64,000 nucleotides of DNA from Pseudalkalibacillus sp052246725 (GCA_052246725.1 JBQQCL010000004.1), one strand, 5' to 3'. Positions 50,932-60,226 are shown, counted from the first letter of the stretch. The notes: generated from the sequence alone by a model not told the origin. Numbers and translations are program-made.

Positions 50932-51972
50932 TCACCACGGTACGATGAAGTTCTGAGTATAATATCTTTGATATACGCCCACACCTAGGTGTGTGAATTC
51001 CTTATTCAACATCGCTTTACGGTGACCTTCGCTATTCAACCAACCGACCACTGCTTCGATGCCATCAATATAATTCGCGGCTATATTTTCTCCAGCTTGG
51101 ATGTATTTGATATCTTTTCTGTCCAAGCGATTTGATAAATTTCCTGTGTTCGGTGATTCGTGAGAAAAGTAATTTTCTTCATTCATTTCCTTGCTATGCC
51201 CAAAAGCAACCTGTGAGGTTTCTTCATGCCATTGGAGTGCCGGGACATTGTATTGTTCACGGATGACATTCGTCAATGTGAATATTTGAAGCTCTTCAGC
51301 ATTTTGAACTTCTTCCCAATTCTTCTGATCCAATTCTGGTTGATCGATCAACTTGCCCCGATATTCAAGTGAATAAGGACGCTGCATGATCAGTACCTCC
51401 GGCGTCACGTAGCGAATGCCGACCAGGGTATCTTTGAATTTATCCATATAAAGTTGCACCCATATCCCATTGATTTTTACAAGTGGTCTGGTTTGCATCT
51501 CTTCTTGTGTCAATTCAAATTGATATTCATTTCCGTCAACCTTGAGCTTCGCTTTATTATCCATCTTAAGATGCTTTTCAATCTCAGATCGTTTTTGTCC
51601 GATTTTCAAAGGAGAAACATCTACATTCTTCCCAATGACAAACATAGTGACCACTCTTCCTTTATCCAAACCAAACTGGATATACTGGTCTGGATCCTGG
51701 TCGTAAATCCACCATTGGTACCCGTAAGGTGTAGGATCAATCCGATCAGGTTCACCAATTTTGGTAATCAATTCTTCCTGGTTCATTTGGAAAAATTTGC
51801 TGATACCTTCTTCAGGTAAATCAAGATCGCTCCTTGACTTATCAGAAGAATCCGATTCAGTTTGTTCAATAGGAGGGTCTGAATAATCCGGGAGTTCGGT
51901 TAAATCATCGTAGAATATGCTGAATCCATAAAATATGATTGCGATAATGATGATCAATCCAATACTTCTCAT
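50932..51972 (-). CDS. ylbC: CAP-domain protein YlbC
   Basis: A 346-residue protein, the same length as B. subtilis YlbC. An N-terminal membrane anchor (IGLIIIIAIIFYGFSIFY) is followed by an acidic linker, a CAP-associated domain (residues about 60-200, PDRIDPTPYGYQWWIYDQD) and a C-terminal CAP/SCP domain. The latter has FGHSKEMNEENYFSHESPNTG and VGWLNSEGHRKAMLNKEFTHLGVG, including the cavity His and Glu residues. The biochemical role is unknown; location is predicted to be extracytoplasmic. GGGGGAGG precedes the ATG. Confidence 0.93.
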   Translation of the reverse strand: MRSIGLIIIIAIIFYGFSIFYDDLTELPDYSDPPIEQTESDSSDKSRSDLDLPEEGISKFFQMNQEELITKIGEPDRIDPTPYGYQWWIYDQDPDQYIQFGLDKGRVVTMFVIGKNVDVSPLKIGQKRSEIEKHLKMDNKAKLKVDGNEYQFELTQEEMQTRPLVKINGIWVQLYMDKFKDTLVGIRYVTPEVLIMQRPYSLEYRGKLIDQPELDQKNWEEVQNAEELQIFTLTNVIREQYNVPALQWHEETSQVAFGHSKEMNEENYFSHESPNTGNLSNRLDRKDIKYIQAGENIAANYIDGIEAVVGWLNSEGHRKAMLNKEFTHLGVGVYQRYYTQNFIVPW

Positions 51973-52131
51973 GCACCCTCCCCCTTATTTTTCTTAAAAA
52001 GTATGTCGAATCTTACTTTCACATTACCGTATAGCTTTATACTTGTCTATCCATAGAATACAATCTATTAATTAACATCTTATTCAAGTTATCACTTGGC
52101 CATACCTCACTAAAGCATAAATAGAACTTGG

Positions 52132-52198
52132 GTAAAACCATGCCTTAGCGCAGGCTGACCTCAGTTGCCCATATCCTGAGGAACGGCTTTTAAATGCA
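52132..52198 (+). repeat. Family-1 repeat, degenerate isolated 3' module
   Basis: GAACTTGGGTAAAACCATGCC, GCGCAGGCTGACCTCAGTTG and CTGAGGAACGGCTTTTAAATGC match the 3' module with many changes; the GAAAGTAT hairpin is largely lost. It abuts the ylbB terminator. Confidence 0.6.
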
Positions 52199-52230
52199 AA
52201 AAGTTGACCTTATTTGGAGGTCAACTTTTC
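52196..52230 (-). terminator. Terminator of ylbB
   Basis: On the minus strand AAAAGTTGACCT and AGGTCAACTTTTT pair around a short loop. It starts 4 bases past the ylbB stop. Confidence 0.85.
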
Positions 52231-52233
52231 GAT

Positions 52234-52668
52234 TCAATGCATTTGTTGATCCGGCTCTGCTTCTGAAATTTCAGTCAATGCCATCCCTGCTTGTTGATCA
52301 CTTTCATAATGGATAGCTAGATCTCCTAAGGACACAATACCAACTAGTTTACTCTGCTCTACAATTGGTAACCTCCTTATCTCATGTTTGGACATGAGTT
52401 TTACAGCTTCCTCTATTTCCATATCAGGTGTCCCGGTTATTATTTCATTACTCATAACATCAGTAATCTTTGACGCATTTGGCTTTTTTTCAGCTACACC
52501 TCGGATCACAATATCACGATCAGTAATCATGCCAACCAGCTTGTCATCTTCGCATACTGGAATTGCGCCTACATGATCTTCCTTCATTTTGACAGCAGCT
52601 TCATACACGTTATCAAGTGTTGTACAAAAGTCCACGTTTTCGGTCATTATTTCCCTTAATTTTTTCAT
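52234..52668 (-). CDS. ylbB: Two-CBS-domain protein YlbB
   Basis: A 144-residue protein made of two tandem CBS domains: LREIMTENVDFCTTLDNVYEA to GMITDRDIVIRGV, and DVMSNEIITGTPDMEIEEAV to VGIVSLGDLAIHY. CBS pairs bind adenine nucleotides and act as regulatory modules; the partner here is unknown. The ATG at 52668 is preferred: it is 9 bases from AAGGAAGG, and B. subtilis YlbB also starts MKK. The frame could begin 3 residues earlier at a TTG. Confidence 0.92.
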   Translation of the reverse strand: MKKLREIMTENVDFCTTLDNVYEAAVKMKEDHVGAIPVCEDDKLVGMITDRDIVIRGVAEKKPNASKITDVMSNEIITGTPDMEIEEAVKLMSKHEIRRLPIVEQSKLVGIVSLGDLAIHYESDQQAGMALTEISEAEPDQQMH

Positions 52669-52894
52669 AAACATCAACCTTCCTTCGAATAGAATTTTGT
52701 GTGTTGTTGGTGCGTGTTACCGTTACCATTGCTCGCTTACATTCTGTCCATATTGTCTAGTCTTGCCAAATTTTCGATTTCTTTTCAAAAATCATATATA
52801 ATTGTAAGGAATCATAACTGAAAGATTGCATCTTAATCTATTTCGTACTATTATTATGAAGGAAGAACATATCGAAGGATGTGGAGGATGACAC

Positions 52895-53257
52895 ATGAAA
52901 TTTGAAGAAATCGGACTAGCAGGTAAAGTCATTAATTTTGAAATACTCGAACATTTAATGCATGATGTCGGATTGGTCCGTGCTGGCCAATGGGATTACG
53001 AACGAATTACATATGATTATAAGTTTGAAAGCATGGATACTGGTGAGGTATTCTACTTAAGAATTCCTTGCTATGCAGTCGAAGGTGAAGTTGAATCCGC
53101 ACATGCATTGATCAAAATTATGGAACCGTACCTTGGGAAGCATTACTACCCTCATGGGGTTGAATACGATGAAGATTTTCCGAAGAATGTGGTTACAACC
53201 TGTAAGAAGATGTTGAATAAACTTAAAGAAGAAATTGATAAGCATCATACAGCGTAA
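52895..53257 (+). CDS. ylbA: YugN-like family protein YlbA
   Basis: A 120-residue protein beginning MKFEEIGLAGKVINFEILEH, with the family segment LVRAGQWDYERITYDYKFE and HYYPHGVEYDEDFP. The function is unknown. The position between ylbB and the cta genes agrees with ylbA of B. subtilis. GTGGAGGATGACAC precedes the ATG. A strong terminator follows. Confidence 0.88.
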   Translation: MKFEEIGLAGKVINFEILEHLMHDVGLVRAGQWDYERITYDYKFESMDTGEVFYLRIPCYAVEGEVESAHALIKIMEPYLGKHYYPHGVEYDEDFPKNVVTTCKKMLNKLKEEIDKHHTA

Positions 53258-53291
53258 AAGGGGCTGACTTAAAAGTCGCCCCTTTTTTTGT
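53257..53291 (+). terminator. Terminator of ylbA
   Basis: AAAGGGGC..GACTT and AAGTC..GCCCCTTT pair with a tiny loop, followed by TTTT. It begins at the ylbA stop codon. Confidence 0.93.
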
Positions 53292-53473
53292 ACAGCTATT
53301 TTTCAGATTTATTTATTTGAACTTTCTTTAACAATGATCATATTTCTATTAGGAGCTCTGTTCATAATTTCACAAAACCAATATAATATAAAGTAAGGAC
53401 TAAAAAACGTTATTTTGATTATTCATTGTCCAAGCCTGATACATATCAATTTTAGCGGGAAAGGAGGACCAGG

Positions 53474-54535
53474 TTGAACCAATTTTCAGCACGTAAACGT
53501 TGGATTATTTATACATTGATCGCACTCATTGTCATTGCATCATTTGTATGGGTTCTGCCGATCGCACTTCCCATCGTTTTTGCACTGTTTACCGCTCTGC
53601 TATTAGAACCGGCTGTTAAAATGTTTCAAGGGAAATTCTCCTTCAAACGTAACTTATCCGTATTCATCGTGTTTTCACTTTTCGTCGTTTTGATGGGGAT
53701 CGGGAGCTATTTCCTGGTAACTAAAGTAGTCACTTCTGCTATTAATTTCGTGGAAAATTCCCCAACCTATATTTCAGAAGTGAATATTGTATGGGATGAT
53801 ATAGAGAAAAATTTTGAAAAAGCAGCACAAGATCTGCCGGAAGAAATCGTCATTGAAATCAATAGCCAAGTTGATCAATTTTTAGAGTCGATTCGGACGA
53901 AACTGCTTGAGAAGAACTATATTGAATCGCTTACTTCTCTGGTTTCTTTCATCCCAAGCTTTCTGGTAAGTATTATTGTTTTCCTTCTTACATTATTCTT
54001 ATTTCTCTTAGATATCCCCAGATTGAAAAAAGGTGTCTATTCACATATGACTGAAAAAACTGCTGAGAAAGTGCATTTCATGAGCACAAGATTATCTTAT
54101 GTTATATTCGGCTTTATGAAAGCGCAATTTTTAGTCAGCATTGTCATATTCATCGCAGCATTGATCGGTCTATACATGATTGTTCCTAAGGTTGCTCTAT
54201 TAATGGCGTTCATCATTTGGGTGATCGATTTCATTCCGATCATCGGTTCGATCGTCATTCTTGGACCTTGGGCACTGTATTATCTGCTTATCGGTAAGGT
54301 TGTATTAGGAACAAAGCTAGCAGTATTAGCAGTCATTCTGTTGATTATCCGACGTACAGTCGAACCAAAAGTGATGGGCTACCATATCGGTTTATCAGCA
54401 CTATCCACACTGATTGCAATGTACCTTGGTCTGAAGTTATTGGGCATGATAGGCTTCATAGCCGGTCCGCTTATTCTAATCATTTTTAATTCTGCTCGGG
54501 AAGCAGGGATTGTAAAGACCAACTTTAAAATTTAG
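53474..54535 (+). CDS. AI-2E family transporter (UPF0118 permease)
   Basis: A 353-residue polytopic membrane protein. Two N-terminal helices, an extracytoplasmic alpha-helical loop (residues about 85-150) and five or six further helices with the family signature AFIIWVIDFIPIIGSIVILGPW and GYHIGLSALSTLIAMYLGLKLLG. Family members include AI-2 exporters and Na+/H+ antiporter-like proteins; the substrate cannot be inferred. It resembles Bacillus YtvI/YueF paralogs. It starts with TTG and has AAAGGAGG 6 bases upstream. The stop codon lies directly at the start of a family-1 repeat copy, so the C-terminus may have been altered by it. Confidence 0.86.
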   Translation: MNQFSARKRWIIYTLIALIVIASFVWVLPIALPIVFALFTALLLEPAVKMFQGKFSFKRNLSVFIVFSLFVVLMGIGSYFLVTKVVTSAINFVENSPTYISEVNIVWDDIEKNFEKAAQDLPEEIVIEINSQVDQFLESIRTKLLEKNYIESLTSLVSFIPSFLVSIIVFLLTLFLFLLDIPRLKKGVYSHMTEKTAEKVHFMSTRLSYVIFGFMKAQFLVSIVIFIAALIGLYMIVPKVALLMAFIIWVIDFIPIIGSIVILGPWALYYLLIGKVVLGTKLAVLAVILLIIRRTVEPKVMGYHIGLSALSTLIAMYLGLKLLGMIGFIAGPLILIIFNSAREAGIVKTNFKI

Positions 54536-54978
54536 TTTTGAGTCATTTTAAAAAAATCACCTTGTGGAACTTGAATGGAGAGCAAGGTGCGAGACTCCTC
54601 GAAAATGAAAATCGCATTTTCTTCGTGCGATGTAACGATGCCGAAGCTTTCCTTGTCCTGCGGGATCAGCGTGCCTACTACCTGAATAATCTCCTCGCAA
54701 GGCATGCGACGAGGAAGCTCGCATCGACAGGACTTTCTTGTAGACGCAGGAGCACAAATGCTTCCTTGAAAAGGAGACTCCTGAGGTCGCAAGGCGACGA
54801 GTGGGCTCACCGCAAGCCCCGCGGAAAGCGAGCATCCTGGAGCGGATATCAACAACTTTTAAAGAAAACTTGGCGAGACCAAGCCTTTTGTAGGTCGAGC
54901 CTTAGTTGCCCTTATACTGAAGAAAGTATTTTATACTTTCTTTAAGTTCAAGAGCAACAAAGGTTTGCCAAAACAGCC
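54536..54978 (+). repeat. Family-1 repeat, long copy lacking the first ~27 bp
   Basis: It starts TTTTGAGTCATTTTAAAAAAA immediately after the upstream stop codon and ends GCCAAAACAGCC. The middle is nearly identical to the copies at 40188 and 45596. The closing helix is weaker here (CCGCAAGCCCCGCGG instead of CCGCACGCCCCGCGG). It and the next terminator fill the 509-base gap. Confidence 0.88.
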
Positions 54979-55001
54979 AAAATTCAAGAGAACAAAGGTA
55001 A

Positions 55002-55034
55002 GGCTGTCCCCGATTCTACTAGGACAGCCTTTCG
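55002..55034 (-). terminator. Terminator-like hairpin downstream of the GNAT gene
   Basis: AAGGCTGTCC and GGACAGCCTT pair around a 12-base loop. Only a short T-run follows on the minus strand. It lies 11 bases past the stop. Confidence 0.7.
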
Positions 55035-55044
55035 TATTGTTTGA

Positions 55045-56238
55045 TTAAAAAAAGTCGTATAAGAATGGAATTTGCTTATTAATCACCTTTTTCAGCACTT
55101 CAATTTCTTCAGGCTTTCCAACTAATCTGCCTTGTGCTGCTAACTGACCTGGAGTTTGATAATTGAAAAACATTGCACTGAGTGTGTTGACGTCACATTG
55201 GATCCCTTTTTCAGGAGGATGTGTGCAACCCACGCCTTCTTTTGGATGAAAATGATCAACTTGAATTTCTTCCTCTCGATTCATCCTAATGATAAATGTC
55301 CCTCTATTCCATTCTGCCAAAGGATCATCCAAATGGATAATCAAAGGTTTTTCCAAAAACACCTGAAACGGATACACTTTTATGAATTGTTTAAAGTCAA
55401 CAATTCTACTCATGAAATAAGAACTGATTTCCTGTTTTATCTTTGGATCGAACATCAGAAATTCAAAGTTTTCATCAATTGCTGGATGCAGTTGAATAGA
55501 ATCGACCATAGAGTTGTGGTTTCTTACAAACTGCAACATAACCATTTTTGCTTCCTCATTCAAAGAAACCCATTCTTCAATTTCCATCACATTCTTTTTG
55601 ACACGATAGACGAGATATCCTTCGTCATTTCCATTTTCGTCCAAATAGACAGCGACTATATCACGAGGGTTATGGAGAACAGAATTCCGCCACCACTTTT
55701 CTGTCCTCTTCAACATCCCTGCGTATTTCTGCGCGTACTTATCATAAATCCGATCTAATCTTTCAACATCATGTTCAATTCGGATCACGTTTCCTTTTGT
55801 ATGGGCATACCTTGTTGCTAATTGTTCTGGTTTTATTTCATACTTTTTGATCGTGTGTGTCAGTTCCCACCCATACTTCCGATAGAAGGACACAGAAAAA
55901 GGATGCAGCATTGAAACAGATTGACCATTGTCTTTCATCACTTCCAAAGATTTTTTCATTAATGCTTTGATATGACCTTTACGGCGATATTCCGGCCAAC
56001 TTGCGACTCCAGCTATGCCACCCATCGACATGACTTTGCCACCCAACCAAATTTCCATCGGGTGGATCAATAATTTTGAAGCCATAATCCCATTATCAAA
56101 TATAGCCCAGCAGTTTTCCAGCTCTGTCATATCTCGTCTTTTTCTTTTATCTTCTTCTGAAAGTTCATATTGAAATGCGAATTCGCCCATTTTGAGAAAT
56201 TCATCGAACTCATTTGCTTTGATCGTCCTTAATTCCAT
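55045..56238 (-). CDS. Eis-like GNAT family N-acetyltransferase
   Basis: A 397-residue protein with the three-part Eis architecture. First comes a GNAT domain with the acetyl-CoA motif GVASWPEYRRKGHIKALMKK at about residues 77-96. A second GNAT-like domain (VSMLHPFSVSFYRKYGWE and onward) and a C-terminal sterol-carrier-like domain (about residues 300-397) follow, ending with a hydrophobic IPFLYDFF. Eis proteins acetylate amines, including aminoglycosides in mycobacteria; Bacillus homologues have no established substrate. GAGGGGG precedes the ATG. Confidence 0.88.
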   Translation of the reverse strand: MELRTIKANEFDEFLKMGEFAFQYELSEEDKRKRRDMTELENCWAIFDNGIMASKLLIHPMEIWLGGKVMSMGGIAGVASWPEYRRKGHIKALMKKSLEVMKDNGQSVSMLHPFSVSFYRKYGWELTHTIKKYEIKPEQLATRYAHTKGNVIRIEHDVERLDRIYDKYAQKYAGMLKRTEKWWRNSVLHNPRDIVAVYLDENGNDEGYLVYRVKKNVMEIEEWVSLNEEAKMVMLQFVRNHNSMVDSIQLHPAIDENFEFLMFDPKIKQEISSYFMSRIVDFKQFIKVYPFQVFLEKPLIIHLDDPLAEWNRGTFIIRMNREEEIQVDHFHPKEGVGCTHPPEKGIQCDVNTLSAMFFNYQTPGQLAAQGRLVGKPEEIEVLKKVINKQIPFLYDFF

Positions 56239-56351
56239 ATATGTATCCCCCTCTATACTGTGATTGCTTTATAAGTATACAGGATTAACCACTTGAAATC
56301 CTTTAATTGCAATTGCTTTTTCATGTTGCGCATATACGCTGATATTAAAGA

Positions 56352-56383
56352 AAGATCGACTCTACCAACTGAGTCGACCTTGA
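56352..56383 (-). terminator. Terminator of ctaG
   Basis: On the minus strand GTCGACTC and GAGTCGAtC pair, followed by TTTCTTTAAT. It lies just past the ctaG stop. Confidence 0.82.
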
Positions 56384-56389
56384 AGGAAA

Positions 56390-57250
56390 TTACTGTTCAT
56401 TTAACGATAATCTCGCCTTTGCTTCATTTATGATCTTTAATTCCTCTTCTTTATCTTGTGTACGTTCTTTTCGAACCCAACGGATCAAGATGTACAATAG
56501 TATACCACCATAGATAATTTCCTGTGCGATCTTCATGATGACCCCGCCTGCTTGTTGATCATCGAGCGGTTGAAGGAATGCAAATATCTGTGGGGCATTC
56601 ATATATGTTTGATAAATCAGATCATCAGCAAAAATGATCAAAGCACATGCTGGTGTCAATAAGACGCCATCTGCAAAAATATATCCCACCTTTTGAAGGT
56701 CCGATAACGTATCTTGTTCCGGTAAAGGACCGATTACTGGCCACCACATCATAAATGAACTCGTCAGTAAGATGATATGTGTAACTTCATGCAAAAGAAG
56801 ATTTCCCATCACTGTATCAAAGATGATCGGCAAGTGATACAGCGAGATCAGAATGTTAAATAAAATCAAGGCGATCAAAGGTTTTGTGAAAAATCGGAAT
56901 AACCGTCCTATGATGCCAACGCCAAGGATTTTCCTATAAAGCACCTTTGGCAGTCCGATCAGTAAAAGCGGCGGAACAATGAAATAAAGTAGACTCATCT
57001 GCAGCATATGTGCTGAAAACGAGTAATGATGTCCAATGGCACTCAATGGTGTGCCCTTCGCAATGTAAAAACCGATGACCGCTATCGTGAACCATACCTT
57101 TTGTCCTCTGGTGACAGTCCCCTTTAAAGGACCATTTTTTGTATAGTAAAAATAGATACCAATCACAGCAATACAAATCAATAAAACAAATGGACTCCAT
57201 AAAGCTGTCCAATTTATTTCGCTTAATGAATTCTGGTGTTCGCCGTGCAT
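56390..57250 (-). CDS. ctaG: Cytochrome caa3 oxidase assembly factor CtaG
   Basis: A 286-residue membrane protein with seven predicted helices, of the Caa3_CtaG family needed for formation of active caa3 oxidase in B. subtilis. Conserved parts include WSPFVLLICIAVIGIYFYYT, FSAHMLQMSLLYFIVPPLLLIGLP and HEVTHIILLTSSFMMWWPVIGPLP, with histidines that may handle copper. The ATG at 57250 is chosen because AAGGAG lies 8 bases upstream; the GTG at 57259 overlaps that site. A terminator separates it from ctaF, so it may have its own promoter. Confidence 0.94.
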   Translation of the reverse strand: MHGEHQNSLSEINWTALWSPFVLLICIAVIGIYFYYTKNGPLKGTVTRGQKVWFTIAVIGFYIAKGTPLSAIGHHYSFSAHMLQMSLLYFIVPPLLLIGLPKVLYRKILGVGIIGRLFRFFTKPLIALILFNILISLYHLPIIFDTVMGNLLLHEVTHIILLTSSFMMWWPVIGPLPEQDTLSDLQKVGYIFADGVLLTPACALIIFADDLIYQTYMNAPQIFAFLQPLDDQQAGGVIMKIAQEIIYGGILLYILIRWVRKERTQDKEEELKIINEAKARLSLNEQ

Positions 57251-57365
57251 CTCAATCACTCCTTGCTCAGTACTCTCTTCCTATCATATCAAAAAATAAT
57301 ACTGCTTTCGTGTTGGAGTAGAACAATTTTGTGTCAGTATAAGGAAAAATCAGCAAAACCAAGCT

Positions 57366-57402
57366 ATTTAAAAAGGACCGACTCATACTGAGTCAGCCCC
57401 CA
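57366..57402 (-). terminator. Terminator of ctaCDEF
   Basis: On the minus strand GGCTGACTCA and TGAGTCGGTCC pair around GTA, followed by TTTTTAAA. It lies 9 bases past the ctaF stop. Confidence 0.9.
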
Positions 57403-57410
57403 TATTCAAA

Positions 57411-57743
57411 TTACCAAATCAATCCTACAAGAGTACCTACTGTAATTACAGCAATTAATAACCCGCTTGCAATTCCCCACATAGGAAATTCATGTCCCTT
57501 ATGTCCAAGGTGCATCCAAATGTATAGCTGGAAAAAGACCTGGACACATGCTAGAACAATGATGAAAAGAATTGCCAGGGAATTAGATACTGCGTCACTT
57601 GCAATTGCTGCAAACGCCACGATGGTCAATAAAATCATCATAACGAATGAAACATTATGCTGGCGACGTTCTTGCTTTAATTTGATCTTCTTTTGTAAGG
57701 ATGAGTGGTGATGGACTGAGTTTTGTTGTTCATTACTAGCCAT
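57411..57743 (-). CDS. ctaF: Cytochrome caa3 oxidase subunit IV (CtaF)
   Basis: A 110-residue membrane protein with three helices: VSFVMMILLTIVAFAAIAS, SLAILFIIVLACVQVFFQLYIW and MWGIASGLLIAVITVGTLVGLIW. The conserved WMHLGHKGHEFP lies between the second and third. It is the small fourth subunit of caa3 oxidase. Its start lies 3 bases after the ctaE stop, and GGTGGGG upstream lies within the end of ctaE. Confidence 0.94.
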   Translation of the reverse strand: MASNEQQNSVHHHSSLQKKIKLKQERRQHNVSFVMMILLTIVAFAAIASDAVSNSLAILFIIVLACVQVFFQLYIWMHLGHKGHEFPMWGIASGLLIAVITVGTLVGLIW

Positions 57744-57746
57744 CGA

Positions 57747-58367
57747 TTACCCCACCTTTCCCATAAGATAAACTACTGTAAAGATGAATACCCACACTAC
57801 ATCAACAAAGTGCCAGTATAGGGCAAACAGATAATATTTAGGAGCATTGTACAATGTCAAGCCGCGACCACTATTACGAATAAGTAAAACTGCAATCCAT
57901 AGACAACCGAATAAAACGTGGCCTCCGTGGAATCCGACAAGCGTATAGAATGCAGATCCAAATGCTCCGGATGTGAAGGTATGCCCTTCATGTACATAAT
58001 GTATGAACTCATAAATCTCTAGACCTAAGAATGATAATCCAAGCAGTAAGGTGATGAATAACCATCGGCGCATCTGTTTGACCTTGTTGTCTTTTAACGC
58101 CAATACAGCGTACACACTCGTCAAACTACTTGTAAGTAGGATGATGGTTGCTGCAAAAACCATCGGCAGTTGGAAAATCTCTGATGCTTCAGGTCCTTTT
58201 CCAAAAGAATTACGTAATCCGAGATATGTTCCGAATAATGTTGCGAATAATACTGTTTCTCCACCTAAAAACAACCAGAATCCTAAAAACTTGTTTTTAC
58301 CTTCCAGCGTAGCTTTTTCAGGGGATTCAGGGAAGTTTTGATCGGTTAAGCGTTCACCTACATCCAT
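57747..58367 (-). CDS. ctaE: Cytochrome caa3 oxidase subunit III (CtaE)
   Basis: A 206-residue protein with five membrane helices of the COX3 family: KFLGFWLFLGGETVLFATLFGTYL, HYVHEGHTF, LVGFHGGHVLFGCLW and YWHFVDVVWVFIFTVVYL. The short form without the first two helices is usual in Bacillus. The ATG at 58367 shares a base with the ctaD stop (TAATG arrangement), so translation is coupled. Confidence 0.96.
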   Translation of the reverse strand: MDVGERLTDQNFPESPEKATLEGKNKFLGFWLFLGGETVLFATLFGTYLGLRNSFGKGPEASEIFQLPMVFAATIILLTSSLTSVYAVLALKDNKVKQMRRWLFITLLLGLSFLGLEIYEFIHYVHEGHTFTSGAFGSAFYTLVGFHGGHVLFGCLWIAVLLIRNSGRGLTLYNAPKYYLFALYWHFVDVVWVFIFTVVYLMGKVG

Positions 58368-60226
58368 TATACGTCAACCCCCTTATCCTCTTTCAGTAAA
58401 TCCTCTTTATGGAGATGATGTCCGTGATCATCAATCCAAGATCTTAAGAACATACATGCCAATCCGATTCCAAGTCCAGCGATGATTGCAATCAATGCTG
58501 GCGTTCCAGCAGAATTGAAATAAATGAATCCAAATCCTGCGATGAAGAATCCTAGTGACATGACTAATGGAAGAATAGAGTTGTTAGGCATATGGATATC
58601 CCCAACAGGCTCTGCAGGTGTCATCTTCTTGTTCCCTGCCATCTTCTCAATCCAAAGTGCATCCAACCCACGAACTAAAGGTGTTTGCAAGAAGTTATAA
58701 TGCGGTGTCGGGTTTGGAATCGCCCATTCAAGTGTACGTCCATCCCAAGGATCCCCGCTGACTTTCTTACCTTTAGCATGTGTAGCAATTACATTAATAA
58801 TGAAAACGATTGTTCCTACTGCCATCAAAAACGCACCGATTGTACTGATAAAGTTCATCGAACCAAGTCCGAATTCTTCAGGGTACGTAAAGTAACGACG
58901 AGGCATACCCATCAGTCCTAGGAAATGTTGAGGGAAGAATGTCAAATGGAATCCAATAAAGAAAGTCCAGAAATTCCACTTACCAAGAGCTTCATTCAAC
59001 ATCAATCCGAACATTCGTGGATACCAGTAGTATAATCCAGCAAATAGTCCAAGAATCAATCCACCGACAATAACATAGTGGAAGTGGGCTACAACGAAAT
59101 AACTGTCATGGTATTGATAATCGGCAGGTGCTGCAGCAAGCATGACACCTGTTACCCCACCCATTACGAACGTTGGAATGAATCCAACTGCAAAAAGGTT
59201 TGCTGTGGTAAAGGTGATTTTTCCGCCCCACATTGTAAAGACCCAGTTGAAGATCTTTACCCCAGTCGGGATGGCGATTGCCATTGTAGCGACAGCAAAA
59301 ATCGAGTTTGCTACTGGTCCTAGTCCAACTGTGAACATGTGGTGGGCCCAAACCATGAAGCCCAGGAATCCGATCAATACAGTGGCGAATACCATCGCAC
59401 TGTATCCAAATAGGCGTTTTTTCGAGAATGTTGCTACTACTTCTGAAATGATACCGAATGCTGGTAAGATCAGAATATATACTTCAGGGTGTCCGAAAAT
59501 CCAGAAAATATGTTCCCAGATGATTGCGTTTCCACCCATATTCGCATCAAAGAAATTAGCTTCAAATACCCGGTCGAACATGAGTAGGAAGAATCCGATT
59601 GTCAACGCAGGGAAAGCAAAAAGGATAAGTCCCGATGTTACGAATGCTGTCCATGTGAACAACGGCATACGCATGAATGTCATTCCTGGCGCTCTCATAT
59701 TGATGATTGTAACGAGGAAGTTGATTCCCCCCATCAACGTACCCGCACCGGCAATCTGTAAACCTAATACATAAAAATCGACGCCGTGTCCACTTGATGT
59801 GGTCGAAAGTGGTGCGTAAGCTGTCCACCCAGCATCTGGAGCTCCTCCTAAGAACCAACTGAGGTTCAGTAAGACTCCTCCGAAGAAGAATAACCAAAAT
59901 CCTAATGAGTTCACAAAAGGAAAGGCTACGTCACGGGCTCCTATCTGTAATGGTACGACCGCGTTCATAAACCCGAATATGATCGGCATGGCTGCCAGAA
60001 AAATCATTGTTGTACCATGCATGGTAAGTACTTGGTTATATAGATTTCCTGTTAAAAATGCCATTTCAGGACTCATTAATTGAATACGGATTAATACTGC
60101 TTCTAAACCCCCGACCAAGAAGAAGAACCCGCCGGAAACGAGGTATAGAATTCCAATTTTCTTATGATCGACTGTAGTCAGCCAATCCCATAGCACGCTT
60201 TTTTTCGCTGCATGTGCGTTACTCAC
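58367..60226 (-). CDS. ctaD: Cytochrome caa3 oxidase subunit I (CtaD)
   Basis: The 619-residue catalytic subunit, with heme a, the heme a3-CuB site and proton channels. Key motifs are TMHGTTMIFL-type helix II, the CuB-ligand region WEHIFWIFGHPEVYILILPAFG (with His and cross-linked Tyr), WAHHMFTVG and HDSYFVVAHFHYVIVGG with heme ligands. About 14 helices; the C-terminal extension is partly fused subunit III-like sequence, as in B. subtilis. It starts with GTG, with AGGAGG 7 bases upstream. Confidence 0.98.
   Translation of the reverse strand: MSNAHAAKKSVLWDWLTTVDHKKIGILYLVSGGFFFLVGGLEAVLIRIQLMSPEMAFLTGNLYNQVLTMHGTTMIFLAAMPIIFGFMNAVVPLQIGARDVAFPFVNSLGFWLFFFGGVLLNLSWFLGGAPDAGWTAYAPLSTTSSGHGVDFYVLGLQIAGAGTLMGGINFLVTIINMRAPGMTFMRMPLFTWTAFVTSGLILFAFPALTIGFFLLMFDRVFEANFFDANMGGNAIIWEHIFWIFGHPEVYILILPAFGIISEVVATFSKKRLFGYSAMVFATVLIGFLGFMVWAHHMFTVGLGPVANSIFAVATMAIAIPTGVKIFNWVFTMWGGKITFTTANLFAVGFIPTFVMGGVTGVMLAAAPADYQYHDSYFVVAHFHYVIVGGLILGLFAGLYYWYPRMFGLMLNEALGKWNFWTFFIGFHLTFFPQHFLGLMGMPRRYFTYPEEFGLGSMNFISTIGAFLMAVGTIVFIINVIATHAKGKKVSGDPWDGRTLEWAIPNPTPHYNFLQTPLVRGLDALWIEKMAGNKKMTPAEPVGDIHMPNNSILPLVMSLGFFIAGFGFIYFNSAGTPALIAIIAGLGIGLACMFLRSWIDDHGHHLHKEDLLKEDKGVDV

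Noticed and set aside
59078..59774. Plus-strand open frames opposite ctaD
   Set aside because: They are shadows of a highly conserved, GC-balanced gene and have no family resemblance or ribosome site.
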